The notes below the pieces were generated by a model. The model was not told the DNA's origin, ran no database searches, and saw only the letters and a list, made by a program, of their open reading frames with translations. Both the position numbers and the translations under genes were made by a program. Positions 26,315 to 34,259 of a stretch of DNA of 64,000 bases are shown piece by piece (within the stretch, counting starts at the first letter, position 1; each line of letters opens with the position of its first letter). Source of the DNA: Rhizobium bangladeshense (GTDB taxonomy: Bacteria; Pseudomonadota; Alphaproteobacteria; Rhizobiales; Rhizobiaceae); NCBI RefSeq assembly GCF_017357245.1, contig NZ_CP071612.1:127001-191000 (forward strand), in the 5' to 3' direction.

Positions 26315-28642
26315 TCACTGACCCATGATCAGATCGAGCAGGGTCGTGCGCCGCGGCTGCACCGAAGAGGTCGTCTGAGGCCCACCGATATCACCGGGCG
26401 GCACCATGCCTTCGTAGCCTGGACCGCCGCCTTCGGCAACGTCTGCAGGAGGAACTGGACCGTTTCCTTGGCTTGTCCGCTGCTGCCGGACAGGCGCCTG
26501 CGGATAACGTTCGGCATTCTCGCCGCCGCCGAAGACGCCGGAAATGATGCCGCCGATCGTTGTCGGTGGCGGCACTTCGGCCGTGACCGGCTGCCCGCCG
26601 TCGGGCGCTGCCTCAGCCATCGGCTGCCCATTGGTAGGATTGTCGATCAGCTGGCCGTTGCCGAACAGCGGCGCCGGCGAAAGACCCTTGTGGGCGGCGA
26701 TCATGAATTTGTTCCAGGCCTTGGCCGGAAGACCGCCGCCGGTCACCTTCTTCATCGGCTTGCCGTCGTCATTGCCGAACCAGACGCCTGTTGTAAGGTT
26801 GCTGGTGAAGCCGACGAAGAGCGCGTCGCGTGAATTCTGCGTCGTGCCGGTCTTTCCCGCCGCCTGCCAGCCAGGAATCTTGGCGCTCTTGCCGGTGCCG
26901 TTTTCGATGACGCCCATCATCATCGTGTCCATCTGGGCGGCGATCTCTTCGGAGAGCACACGCGGCGGACTGTCATAGGTATTTTCGTAAAGGACCTTGC
27001 CCTCGGCGGTGGTTACCCGTCGGATGACGTGCGGCGTGGCCTTGTAGCCGCCGTTCATGAAGGCGGCATAGGAGGCGGTGAGTTCCATCAGCGACACTTC
27101 GGATGTGCCGAGCGCAATCGAGGCGTTCGGCTGCAGTTCGCTTTCGATGCCGAGCCGGTGGGCGAGCTTGATCACCTGATCCGGCCCGTCATACATCACC
27201 AGCTGCGCGGCTACCGTGTTCAGCGATTTGGCGAGCGCGGTCGCAAGCGTCACTTCGCCATTGTATTTCTTCTCGTAGTTCTCCGGCGTCCAGTCGCCGA
27301 TGCGGATCGGCGCGTCGTTCAACACCGAAAAAGGCGTCAGCCCTTTTTCCAGCGCCGCGGCATAGACGAAGGGCTTGAACGAAGATCCCGGCTGGCGCTT
27401 GGCCTTGACGGCACGGTTGAACTGGCTCGTCGCATAGTCTCTGCCGCCGACGAGTGCTCGGATTGCTCCGGTGCCGTCGATCGAGACGAGGGCCGCCTGC
27501 GAGGCATCGAGCTTGCCGCCTTCCTTGTCGAGCACGTCGACCAGCGATTGTTCTGCCTTCTTCTCCAGGGATTTGTCGATGGTCGTATCGACAATGACGT
27601 CTTCCTTGATGTCGCCGATCAGTCCGGGCAATTGATCCATCACCATGTCGGCGACATAGTGCCCGGCGCCCGACCAGTAGCTTTTGGCCGAAGCCGGGGT
27701 CTGCGACATCGCTGTTTTGACCTCGGAATCGGTGATGAAACCCTGCTCGCGCATGGCCGCGAGCACGAGCTGAGCGCGCGCATTCGCCGCTTCCGCATCA
27801 CGGGCCGGCGAAAGCCGCGACGGTGCCTTGAGCAGGCCTGCCAATACCGCTGCCTCGCCGAGGTTCACATCGCGCGCCGATTTGTTGAAGTAGCGTCTCG
27901 ACGCCGCCTCGACACCATAGGCGTTCGATCCGAAGAACACCCGATTGAGATACATCGCAAGGATCTGGTCCTTGGTATAATTCTGCTCCAGCCAAAGCGC
28001 GAGCAGCACTTCCTGCACCTTGCGTTCCAGCGTTCTCTCGGGAGAGAGGAAGAGATTCTTGGCAAGCTGCTGCGTCAGCGTCGAGCCGCCCTGCACCATA
28101 TGGCCGGCCGCGAAATTGGTGACGATCGCCCGCCCGAGGCCAAGCGGATCGACGCCGAAATGGGAATAAAAACGCCGATCTTCGATAGCGATGACAGCTT
28201 CGGGAATATAGGGCGACATGTTTTCGAGCGACAGCGCCTCGCCGCCCGTGGCGCCACGATTGGCGATGACGCTGCCATCGACGGCAGTGATCTTGACGTT
28301 CGGCGGCCGCTCGGGGATCGCCCACGTGCTGGCGCTCGGCATGCGCGAGCCGTAATAGACGACAAGCCCGGCAACGCCAATGCCGGCCCAGATGAAAAGT
28401 ACGACGCACCAGTAGACCACGCCGCGGAGGAAGCCGAAAAAACCGCCGCCATCACGCTCCCGCGGCTCGCGCCGCCGCTGGCGGGCGACGCGTCGCGGCG
28501 GGGACTTTGAGCCGCCGCGCCGCCCGGATCTGCTTGTGATGACGCGGTCATCCGCGTCGAGAGAAAATTCATCATCGTCGCGTGCCGGACGGCCGCTGAA
28601 GGACGGTTCGATTCTGTCGCCTGATCTGCCTCTGCCTGCCAT
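26315..28642 (-). CDS. Class A penicillin-binding protein (PBP1A family)
   Basis: A bifunctional peptidoglycan glycosyltransferase and DD-transpeptidase of the inner membrane, 775 aa. A long basic cytoplasmic N-terminus (1-72) is followed by one membrane segment (about 73-98, VVYWCVVLFIWAGIGVAGLV). The GT51 domain has AVIAIEDRRFYSHFGVDPLG and GGSTLTQQLAKNLFL. The transpeptidase domain shows the SxxK serine in QPGSSFKPFVYA, an SLN motif in ALAKSLNTVAAQL and KTGTTQNSRDALF. The C-terminal tail is proline/glycine-rich and disordered. It appears monocistronic. Confidence 0.95.
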   Translation of the reverse strand: MAGRGRSGDRIEPSFSGRPARDDDEFSLDADDRVITSRSGRRGGSKSPPRRVARQRRREPRERDGGGFFGFLRGVVYWCVVLFIWAGIGVAGLVVYYGSRMPSASTWAIPERPPNVKITAVDGSVIANRGATGGEALSLENMSPYIPEAVIAIEDRRFYSHFGVDPLGLGRAIVTNFAAGHMVQGGSTLTQQLAKNLFLSPERTLERKVQEVLLALWLEQNYTKDQILAMYLNRVFFGSNAYGVEAASRRYFNKSARDVNLGEAAVLAGLLKAPSRLSPARDAEAANARAQLVLAAMREQGFITDSEVKTAMSQTPASAKSYWSGAGHYVADMVMDQLPGLIGDIKEDVIVDTTIDKSLEKKAEQSLVDVLDKEGGKLDASQAALVSIDGTGAIRALVGGRDYATSQFNRAVKAKRQPGSSFKPFVYAAALEKGLTPFSVLNDAPIRIGDWTPENYEKKYNGEVTLATALAKSLNTVAAQLVMYDGPDQVIKLAHRLGIESELQPNASIALGTSEVSLMELTASYAAFMNGGYKATPHVIRRVTTAEGKVLYENTYDSPPRVLSEEIAAQMDTMMMGVIENGTGKSAKIPGWQAAGKTGTTQNSRDALFVGFTSNLTTGVWFGNDDGKPMKKVTGGGLPAKAWNKFMIAAHKGLSPAPLFGNGQLIDNPTNGQPMAEAAPDGGQPVTAEVPPPTTIGGIISGVFGGGENAERYPQAPVRQQRTSQGNGPVPPADVAEGGGPGYEGMVPPGDIGGPQTTSSVQPRRTTLLDLIMGQ

Positions 28643-28702
28643 CGCGGACCGGTCGCATCCTCTGTTCGATCGCGAAGCCCACTTCGCATAACGGCGCCCA
28701 TT

Positions 28703-28806
28703 TACAGCGCCGCGTGTCTTTGTAGACGCGCAAAGGACGCTGTAGCACTTTGAAGTGCTGCATAACTTTGTCCTTAAATTGATTTCGGTTTAAGGAACTA
28801 TGCAGC
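28703..28806. repeat. Composite rhizobial mosaic repeat, three nested palindromes
   Basis: Three palindromic units follow one another: TACAGCG...CGCTGTA (about 28703-28744), AGCACTT-TG-AAGTGCT (about 28743-28758), and TGCATA...CCTTAAAT...TTTAAGG...TATGCA (about 28758-28804). The first shares its arms with the copy at 11591. This is the composite element seen between genes in Rhizobium. It lies in the spacer upstream of the PBP gene. Confidence 0.7.
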
Positions 28807-28846
28807 GGGCGACGCGATCATCCGGCTGAACTGTAATTGCGGCGAT

Positions 28847-28861
28847 TTAACGGGGTGTTAA
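28847..28861. promoter_or_regulatory. Perfect TTAA-N7-TTAA box (CtrA-type binding site)
   Basis: TTAA-CGGGGTG-TTAA matches the alphaproteobacterial CtrA consensus. It is about 205 bases upstream of the PBP start (minus) and about 150 bases upstream of the three-hairpin sRNA candidate (plus), so either could be its target. Confidence 0.4.
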
Positions 28862-28999
28862 AGGCGACGGCGACCGGGACACGCTACCGAGGCACAGGAT
28901 CGTGATCAGAGAGCCGGGACGCTTTGCGCAGTCAAAGGGCGTTTCCGATTCAACGATTTATGCGGCGAGCGGAACCAATAGGCGCGAGGAGTGTTTATC

Positions 29000-29110
29000 G
29001 GGAAGCGGGACACCCCCCTCACGTCCCGCGCTTGATCGGCCGTCTCCCCTCAACGCGAGCCGATCGACATCAGGCCCGGTGCATCCCTCAAGGAGCGCCG
29101 GGCTTTTTTC
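29000..29110 (+). ncRNA. Candidate trans-acting small RNA with three C-rich (anti-SD-like) hairpin loops
   Basis: Three perfect stems follow each other. GCGGGAC (29005-29011) pairs with GTCCCGC (29023-29029), with loop ACCCCCCTCAC. GATCGGC (29034-29040) pairs with GCCGATC (29059-29065), with CTCCCCTCAA in the loop. GCCCGG (29074-29079) pairs with CCGGGC (29098-29103), with ATCCCTCAA in the loop, and is followed by six T. Every loop thus offers a run that could pair with a ribosome binding site. There is no plus-strand gene nearby that would use the terminator. The architecture recalls known alphaproteobacterial multi-loop regulators (alpha-r families), but I cannot name the family. The 5' end is uncertain. 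Confidence 0.6.
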
Positions 29111-29178
29111 TTCGCTCGGCTTTGGCATTGCGGCCACCGTGTGCAAAGAGGGCGGCATCACTGCCGCCCTCGATATTT

Positions 29179-29871
29179 TCAGTCGCAGGCAGGGTCGCCT
29201 GGGCGGCAGACGAAAGGCGAGGCCCTGGGGTCGGGACGATTGTAGGTGTCAGCCTTTCCGCCTCTGAACTGCGGCAGGTCACGGAAATTCGTGTCGGTAG
29301 CCCGACGCTCCGGCCGCCGTACTTCCTCTCTTCGAACGTCGTCGCGCCGATCCCGATCGCGTTCCCGGTACTCGCGACGTCCGTAATCCCGATCACGGTA
29401 ATCCCGATCGCGGTAATCCCGATCGAGATAGTCCCGATCGCGATAGTAGCGGTCCCGGTAATAATAGTCAGGGCCTCGGCTCCAGCGGTCACGCTCCCGG
29501 TAGAAATCGCGGTTGCGATAGTAACGGTCCCAGTAATTGCCGACACTGAAGGTGACCATCGGAATGCCCAGCGGACGGTAATATCGCGGACCAACATAGA
29601 CGCGGCGTTGCTGATAGACTGCCTGCACGTACTGGCCCGAGACCCAGCCGCGGCCGCCGTAGAATTCGACGTCGCACCAGTTGACGTTGGAAAGGCATCC
29701 ACGGATTTCGACGGGCGAACCGGCGGGTATGACGGCGACGGCGGGATACCGTGTGCTCGGACCCGCACGCATGTTGACGTTTGCCGTCGAGTAACCCTCG
29801 GCAGCTTGCGCTATTGCCGGAGCCAGCACAAGCAGCGCGGCTGCGGCTATTTTGACGATGAGGTTTTTCAC
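29179..29871 (-). CDS. Exported SH3-domain protein with a Arg/Asp/Tyr-rich repeat
   Basis: A 230-aa exported protein: signal peptide VKNLIVKIAAAALLVLAPAI ending at AQA, one SH3_3 domain (about 30-90, ANVNMRAGPSTRYPAVAVIP and SNVNWCDVEFYGGRGWVSGQ), a tyrosine-rich middle, then a low-complexity region of tandem RDYRD-type pentapeptides and a basic/acidic tail. GTG at 29871 is chosen because AGGAG lies 8 bases upstream and the signal peptide starts there. It may bind the cell wall or another envelope component. The function is unknown. Confidence 0.83.
   Translation of the reverse strand: MKNLIVKIAAAALLVLAPAIAQAAEGYSTANVNMRAGPSTRYPAVAVIPAGSPVEIRGCLSNVNWCDVEFYGGRGWVSGQYVQAVYQQRRVYVGPRYYRPLGIPMVTFSVGNYWDRYYRNRDFYRERDRWSRGPDYYYRDRYYRDRDYLDRDYRDRDYRDRDYGRREYRERDRDRRDDVRREEVRRPERRATDTNFRDLPQFRGGKADTYNRPDPRASPFVCRPGDPACD
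29383..29472. repeat. 15-base tandem repeat, about six units, inside the SH3 protein gene
   Basis: Units such as GTAATCCCGATCACG, GTAATCCCGATCGCG and GTAATCCCGATCGAG follow head to tail, the outer ones being more diverged. On the minus strand they encode the RDYRD-like pentapeptides. Unit-number changes by slippage are likely between strains. Confidence 0.85.
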
Positions 29872-30107
29872 GCTTCTCACTCCTGGTTGGCGTGTTTTCA
29901 CGCAGCGCTCGGCTGCGTTTCCTTGGCATATGCCATCTGGAACAAAAGATAGAGCGATCGCCGGCATTTGTTAGGGCGTCACCATTCGCTTGTCTTTCAA
30001 CATCTTATAGGCCGAACGTGATGAACGCAGCTTGAACGGGGGGAGATTTGTGCGCCACATTCGGGTGCGCTCTCATGGCACATTGAAAGGGCCACATCAG
30101 AGGACCG
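29872..30107. other. Spacer upstream of the SH3 gene; no gene seen
   Basis: The segment holds the ribosome binding site and presumably the promoter of the minus-strand SH3 gene, but no clear box pair was found. A short inverted repeat GTTTTCACGCAGCG..GGCTGCGT lies near 29890-29920. No ORF here has coding features. Confidence 0.4.
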
Positions 30108-30122
30108 TTAAACGTCCATTAA
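30108..30122. promoter_or_regulatory. Perfect TTAA-N7-TTAA box (CtrA-type binding site)
   Basis: TTAA-ACGTCCA-TTAA(C) is an exact match to the CtrA consensus, including the common trailing C. It lies about 40 bases before the shared 20-base motif and the orphan terminator on the plus strand. Confidence 0.45.
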
Positions 30123-30139
30123 CCTTTGGGCGGCAATCT

Positions 30140-30230
30140 GACGGCAATACCTGCTTGCTCCTTGACCACGGATGAACTGGCACCGAGCCGAGCGGATGAC
30201 GAAAGGCCGGGCGACCGGCCTTTTTGTTTG
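30140..30230 (+). ncRNA. Candidate small RNA with the shared 20-base motif and a terminator
   Basis: After the CtrA-like box comes the motif TGACCACGGATGAACTGGCA (30163-30182), identical to the minus strand at 15998-15979, and then an intrinsic terminator: AAAGGCCGG / CCGGCCTTT with TTTTTGTTT (30202-30230). No plus-strand gene precedes it. The 5' end is unknown. The terminator could in part also serve the convergent dipeptidase gene that ends at 30267 on the other strand. Confidence 0.4.
30202..30230 (+). terminator. Intrinsic terminator (orphan, plus strand)
   Basis: GGCCGG and CCGGCC pair around GCGA, extended by an AAA/TTT closing stem, then TTTTTGTTT. It can act in both directions. Confidence 0.75.
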
Positions 30231-30266
30231 GATTTCGACGGGCGCGCGGCAAGGTCGCATCGCCCC

Positions 30267-31655
30267 TCAGCCGGCGAGGCCCTGAAGGATTCGTACCCAG
30301 GAGCGGATGCCCTTATGGTAGGAAACGAGCTCGTATTTCTCATTTGGCGAATGGATGCGGTCGTCGCTGAGACCAAAGCCGACGAGCAGCGATTCCATGC
30401 CGAGCATCTTCTGGAAATCGCCAACGATCGGGATGGATCCGCCCATGCCGATGACGATGGCAGGCTTCGGCCATTCATCGGAAAGTGCGGTCTTCGCCCT
30501 TGTCAGAAGTGGCGAGTCATAGGAGAGGTGAATCGCCGGCGAGCCGCCATGCGGATGGAATTCGACCGAGCAGTCCGCCGGAATTTTTGACCTGATATAA
30601 CTGCGGAACGTCTCGCGGATAGCAGTCGGATCCTGGGTGCCGACGAGCCGGAAGGAAACCTTTGCCGAGGCCTTGGCGGCGATGACGGTCTTGAAGCCTT
30701 CGCCGGTATATCCGCCCCAGATGCCGTTGATTTCAGCCGTCGGCCGCGCCCAGGTAAGTTCCAGCACTGACCGGCCCTTTTCGCCGGAAGGAATGGAAAG
30801 GCCGACTTCGCCGAGGAAGCTCTCGGCGGTCTTGCCGAGCGTCTCCCATGACGCCTTGATGTTGTCGGGCGTTTCCTCGACGCCGTCATAAAAACCGTCG
30901 AGCGTGATACGGCCTGTCTCGTCACGCAGGCCGGCAAGCGCCTCGACGAGAATATGGATCGGATTTGCGGCAGCACCGCCGAAGAGACCGGAATGCAGGT
31001 CTCGGTCGGCGGCCGTCACGACAACCTCCTCGCCGACGAGGCCGCGGAGCGCGGCGGCGATCGCCGGCGTATCGCGGTCCCACATACCGGTATCGCAGAC
31101 AAGCGCATAATCGGCCTTCAGCTCGGCGGCGTTGGCTTCGAGAAAGGGCTTCAGGGACGGTGAGCCCGATTCTTCCTCACCCTCGAAGAGAATGGTGATG
31201 CGGCAGGGAAGCCCACCATTGATCTCCTTATAGGCACGGCAGGCTTCGACGAAGGTCATCAGCTGGCCCTTGTCGTCGGAGGTGCCGCGACCGGTCAGGA
31301 TCTTGCGGCCATCGCCGATATCCTTGATCGATGGCTCGAAGGGGTCGTTTTCCCAGAGTTCGATCGGGTCGACCGGCTGCACGTCGTAATGGCCGTAGAA
31401 AAGAACATGCGGCGCGTCGGCGGAAGACCCTTCATGGTGCGCGACGACCATGGGATGGCCGGGCGTGTCACGCACCGACGCTTCGAAGCCGAGCCCCATG
31501 AGATAGGCGACAAGCCATTCGGCGGCCTTCCGGCATTCGGCCTTGTAGACGGGATCGGTTGAAATCGACTGAATGCGCAAAAGCTCGAACAACTTTTCGA
31601 GGCTCGAGGAGAGGTTCTGATCCGCGCGCGCAAGCACCTGTTGTAGATCCGTCAT
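30267..31655 (-). CDS. M20-family metallo-dipeptidase
   Basis: A 462-aa zinc peptidase of the M20/M25/M40 family, close to cytosolic dipeptidases of the CNDP/PepV-like type. Metal-binding motifs are VLFYGHYDVQPVDP (first histidine and aspartate), GRGTSDDKGQLMTF, and ILFEGEEESGSPSL (catalytic and metal glutamates). A dimerisation insertion domain follows around 200-320, and the last metal histidine is probably in the C-terminal YHKGIRSWVRIL segment. ATG at 31655 has AGGAG 7 bases upstream. It appears monocistronic. The peptide substrate is unknown. Confidence 0.9.
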   Translation of the reverse strand: MTDLQQVLARADQNLSSSLEKLFELLRIQSISTDPVYKAECRKAAEWLVAYLMGLGFEASVRDTPGHPMVVAHHEGSSADAPHVLFYGHYDVQPVDPIELWENDPFEPSIKDIGDGRKILTGRGTSDDKGQLMTFVEACRAYKEINGGLPCRITILFEGEEESGSPSLKPFLEANAAELKADYALVCDTGMWDRDTPAIAAALRGLVGEEVVVTAADRDLHSGLFGGAAANPIHILVEALAGLRDETGRITLDGFYDGVEETPDNIKASWETLGKTAESFLGEVGLSIPSGEKGRSVLELTWARPTAEINGIWGGYTGEGFKTVIAAKASAKVSFRLVGTQDPTAIRETFRSYIRSKIPADCSVEFHPHGGSPAIHLSYDSPLLTRAKTALSDEWPKPAIVIGMGGSIPIVGDFQKMLGMESLLVGFGLSDDRIHSPNEKYELVSYHKGIRSWVRILQGLAG

Positions 31656-31865
31656 TTTCGACTCCTTTTTGAAATTTGGCCGGACGATAGACCAAACGAG
31701 GAAGGCAGGCGAGGCGGAAAAGCAAATGGGTGACGCGAAAGCGGTCATGTCCAGATCGGCGTGCAAGAAGATTACCGGATAATATAGAAGAACATGCTAA
31801 TTCAATTTACAGTTATTTAGTACAACCAAAGTAGTCTGACTGAATTCAGCTGTTCGGGGGAGCGG

Positions 31866-34253
31866 ATGTTTTCGGTCATTACATGTATTCGGGATGATCA
31901 CGATTGGCGGCTGGTGCTTGCCTCCGCCGCGGTTTGCCTGATCGGCGCGATGGCAGCGATGCTGCCGCTTTCGCGCGCTCAAGAATGCGATGCCGGGCGG
32001 CGCAAGCTCTGGATAGCCGCCTCGGCTTTCGCCTTCGGCACCGGCGTATGGGCAACGCACTTCATCGCGATGCTGGCCTATGACGGCGGCATGCCGATCA
32101 GCTACCAACTGGGGCTGACGGCGCTTTCCTTCCTCCTGTCGGTTGCTGGTTCGTGGGCCGCGATCGTCGTCGCTTCGGAGGGGCGCGGCAGGTTTTCGCG
32201 CATCCGCGGCGGCGTCCTGATGGCGGTCGGCATCGCCTCGATGCACCTGACCGGCATGCAGGCGATCGAGACACAGGCGATAATCCTTTACGATCCCTAC
32301 ATGACGCTGACTGCGGTTCTCGCGGGAGCGCTGCTGTCGAGCGCGGCCTTTCACGCCTTCTTTCGGTTAAAGGGCCCGAGGCGGCTGCTCACCTCGTCGG
32401 TCAGCTTCGTCTTGGCAATCTGCGCTCTCCACTTCATTTCGATGGCAAGCATCACGCTCGTGCCCGATCCCGGCAAAGAAGTTCCGGCAACGGTGCTCGA
32501 TACCAGCCTGCTGGCGGCGATCGTCGTCATCGCGGCAACGGCTCTCATTCTGACCGCTATCGCGGTGGTCTTTATCGAAAGCCACCTGACGGATCTGAGA
32601 GGGCTCGCCAATGCCTCGCAGGAAGGATTGCTGATCCTGCGCGAAGGCAGGATCGTCGATGCCAATGAACGATTCCAGGCTTTATCCGGCTGGAAGCTTG
32701 CCGATCTTGTCGGCAAGGCGCCGTCCGCTGCTTTGACCGTCATACAGGGACAGAACGGGCCGGGCGAGAGGTTGCTCACCACCAGCAGCGGCAAGCAGAT
32801 TGCCGTCGAGTTGAATACGAGCAGGATCGTCTATCGCGGGCACAATTGCGACGTACTGGCAGTGCGCGATCTGACGGAGCGCAGGCAGGCCGAGGAGATG
32901 ATAGAACATCTCGCCCACCACGATGTTCTCACCGATCTTCCGAACCGGTCGTTGTTCGACACGCGCATCCGCCAGGCGCTGCAGATGGCCGAACGAAAGA
33001 ACAGCAAGGTGGCGCTCTTCTATATCGATCTCGATCGGTTCAAGACCGTCAACGATATTTTCGGCCACGCCGAGGGCGACCGGATTCTCTGCAAGGTCGC
33101 CTCGATCCTCCGTCGCGTGGCCGATGAAAGCGATACGGTCGCCCGTCTCGGCGGCGATGAGTTTGCCATCATCCAGCCCGTCGGCCAGCAACCGGCCGCC
33201 GCGCAGAAGCTCGCCGCCGCGATCCTGGACGAATTCGCCGCCGAAATGGACATGGCACGCGACCCGACCGCCGTGGGCGTCAGCCTCGGCATCGCCCTTT
33301 ATCCGGCCGACGGACGTGAGGCAGATGAGATCTGCAACAACGCCGATATCGCGCTCTATCGGGTCAAGCACGGCGGCCGCGGCAAGGCCTGTTTCTTCGA
33401 TGCGGAAATGGACGAAGCCACGCGAGCCCGCCGCCAGATCGAAAGCGAACTGCGCCACGCCGTCACCCGCAACCAGATCCATGTCAGCTATCAGCCGATT
33501 TACGATGCGCAGAGCGGCGAGGTCAGCGGCTACGAAGCCTTGATGCGCTGGAACCGGCCGGGGCACGGCATCAGCGAGCCGGATGTCTTCATTCCGATCG
33601 CCGAGGAAAGCGGATCGATCGTCCAGCTCGGCGAATGGGTATTGCGTGAGGCCTGTACAGAGGCCGCACGGTGGCCGCATCCGTTGAAAATCGCCGTCAA
33701 TGTCTCGCCGGTGCAGTTCATGCTGCCAAACCTTTGCGAGCGGATCGAGGCAATCCTCAATGAAACGGGGCTCGAGCCCGAGCGGCTGGAAATCGAAATC
33801 ACGGAGGCCGCTCTCATCCGCGACCGCGATCGGGTGATGGCGACGCTGCAGCGCCTGCGCAGTCTAGGTGTTCACATAGTCATGGACGACTTCGGCACCG
33901 GATTTTCTTCGCTTTCCAACCTGCGGACCTTCCCTTTCGACAAGATCAAGGTCGATCGTAGCTTCACCGGCATGCTGGAACACGACGCGGCGGCGCGTTC
34001 AATCGTGCGCGCAATCATCGGCCTCGGTCACAGTCTCGGCATGCCTGTCGTGACGGAGGGTGTCGAAACCGAGACGCAGCGCCAGATCGTCCTGGAAGAA
34101 GGCTGCGCCCAGGTGCAGGGTTTTTTACTCGGCAAGCCGGATATCGAGCCGAGCATCAAGCTCGCTGCCCGCAAAAGCCTCCTATCCTCGACGGCCGATG
34201 CTGGCGCGCTGCCGATACCGTGGAGGCGACCGACGCGCCTTGCCTGTGAGTAA
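31866..34253 (+). CDS. MHYT-PAS-GGDEF-EAL cyclic-di-GMP signalling protein
   Basis: A 795-aa membrane protein. The N-terminal MHYT sensor has about seven helices with the repeated motif variants ATHFIAML, SMHLTGMQ and ALHFISMA (about 60-210), thought to bind a metal and sense a gas. A PAS-like domain (about 245-350, ANERFQALSGWKLADLVGK) follows. The GGDEF domain keeps its active motif (RLGGDEFAII), and the EAL domain keeps YEALMRW, ITEAALIRD and DDFGTGFSS. Both synthase and phosphodiesterase sites therefore look intact. The start has GGGGGAG upstream. The gene appears monocistronic. Confidence 0.93.
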   Translation: MFSVITCIRDDHDWRLVLASAAVCLIGAMAAMLPLSRAQECDAGRRKLWIAASAFAFGTGVWATHFIAMLAYDGGMPISYQLGLTALSFLLSVAGSWAAIVVASEGRGRFSRIRGGVLMAVGIASMHLTGMQAIETQAIILYDPYMTLTAVLAGALLSSAAFHAFFRLKGPRRLLTSSVSFVLAICALHFISMASITLVPDPGKEVPATVLDTSLLAAIVVIAATALILTAIAVVFIESHLTDLRGLANASQEGLLILREGRIVDANERFQALSGWKLADLVGKAPSAALTVIQGQNGPGERLLTTSSGKQIAVELNTSRIVYRGHNCDVLAVRDLTERRQAEEMIEHLAHHDVLTDLPNRSLFDTRIRQALQMAERKNSKVALFYIDLDRFKTVNDIFGHAEGDRILCKVASILRRVADESDTVARLGGDEFAIIQPVGQQPAAAQKLAAAILDEFAAEMDMARDPTAVGVSLGIALYPADGREADEICNNADIALYRVKHGGRGKACFFDAEMDEATRARRQIESELRHAVTRNQIHVSYQPIYDAQSGEVSGYEALMRWNRPGHGISEPDVFIPIAEESGSIVQLGEWVLREACTEAARWPHPLKIAVNVSPVQFMLPNLCERIEAILNETGLEPERLEIEITEAALIRDRDRVMATLQRLRSLGVHIVMDDFGTGFSSLSNLRTFPFDKIKVDRSFTGMLEHDAAARSIVRAIIGLGHSLGMPVVTEGVETETQRQIVLEEGCAQVQGFLLGKPDIEPSIKLAARKSLLSSTADAGALPIPWRRPTRLACE

Positions 34254-34259
34254 TCTCGG

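Noticed and set aside
29383..29472. Regularly spaced repeats as a possible CRISPR array
   Set aside because: The 15-base units are contiguous without spacers and lie in frame within a coding sequence.
28924..29952. 342-codon plus-strand frame across the sRNA candidate and the SH3 gene
   Set aside because: The part with repeated VIPI-type residues is the antisense of the RDYRD repeat; the frame crosses an intrinsic terminator and has no ribosome binding site.
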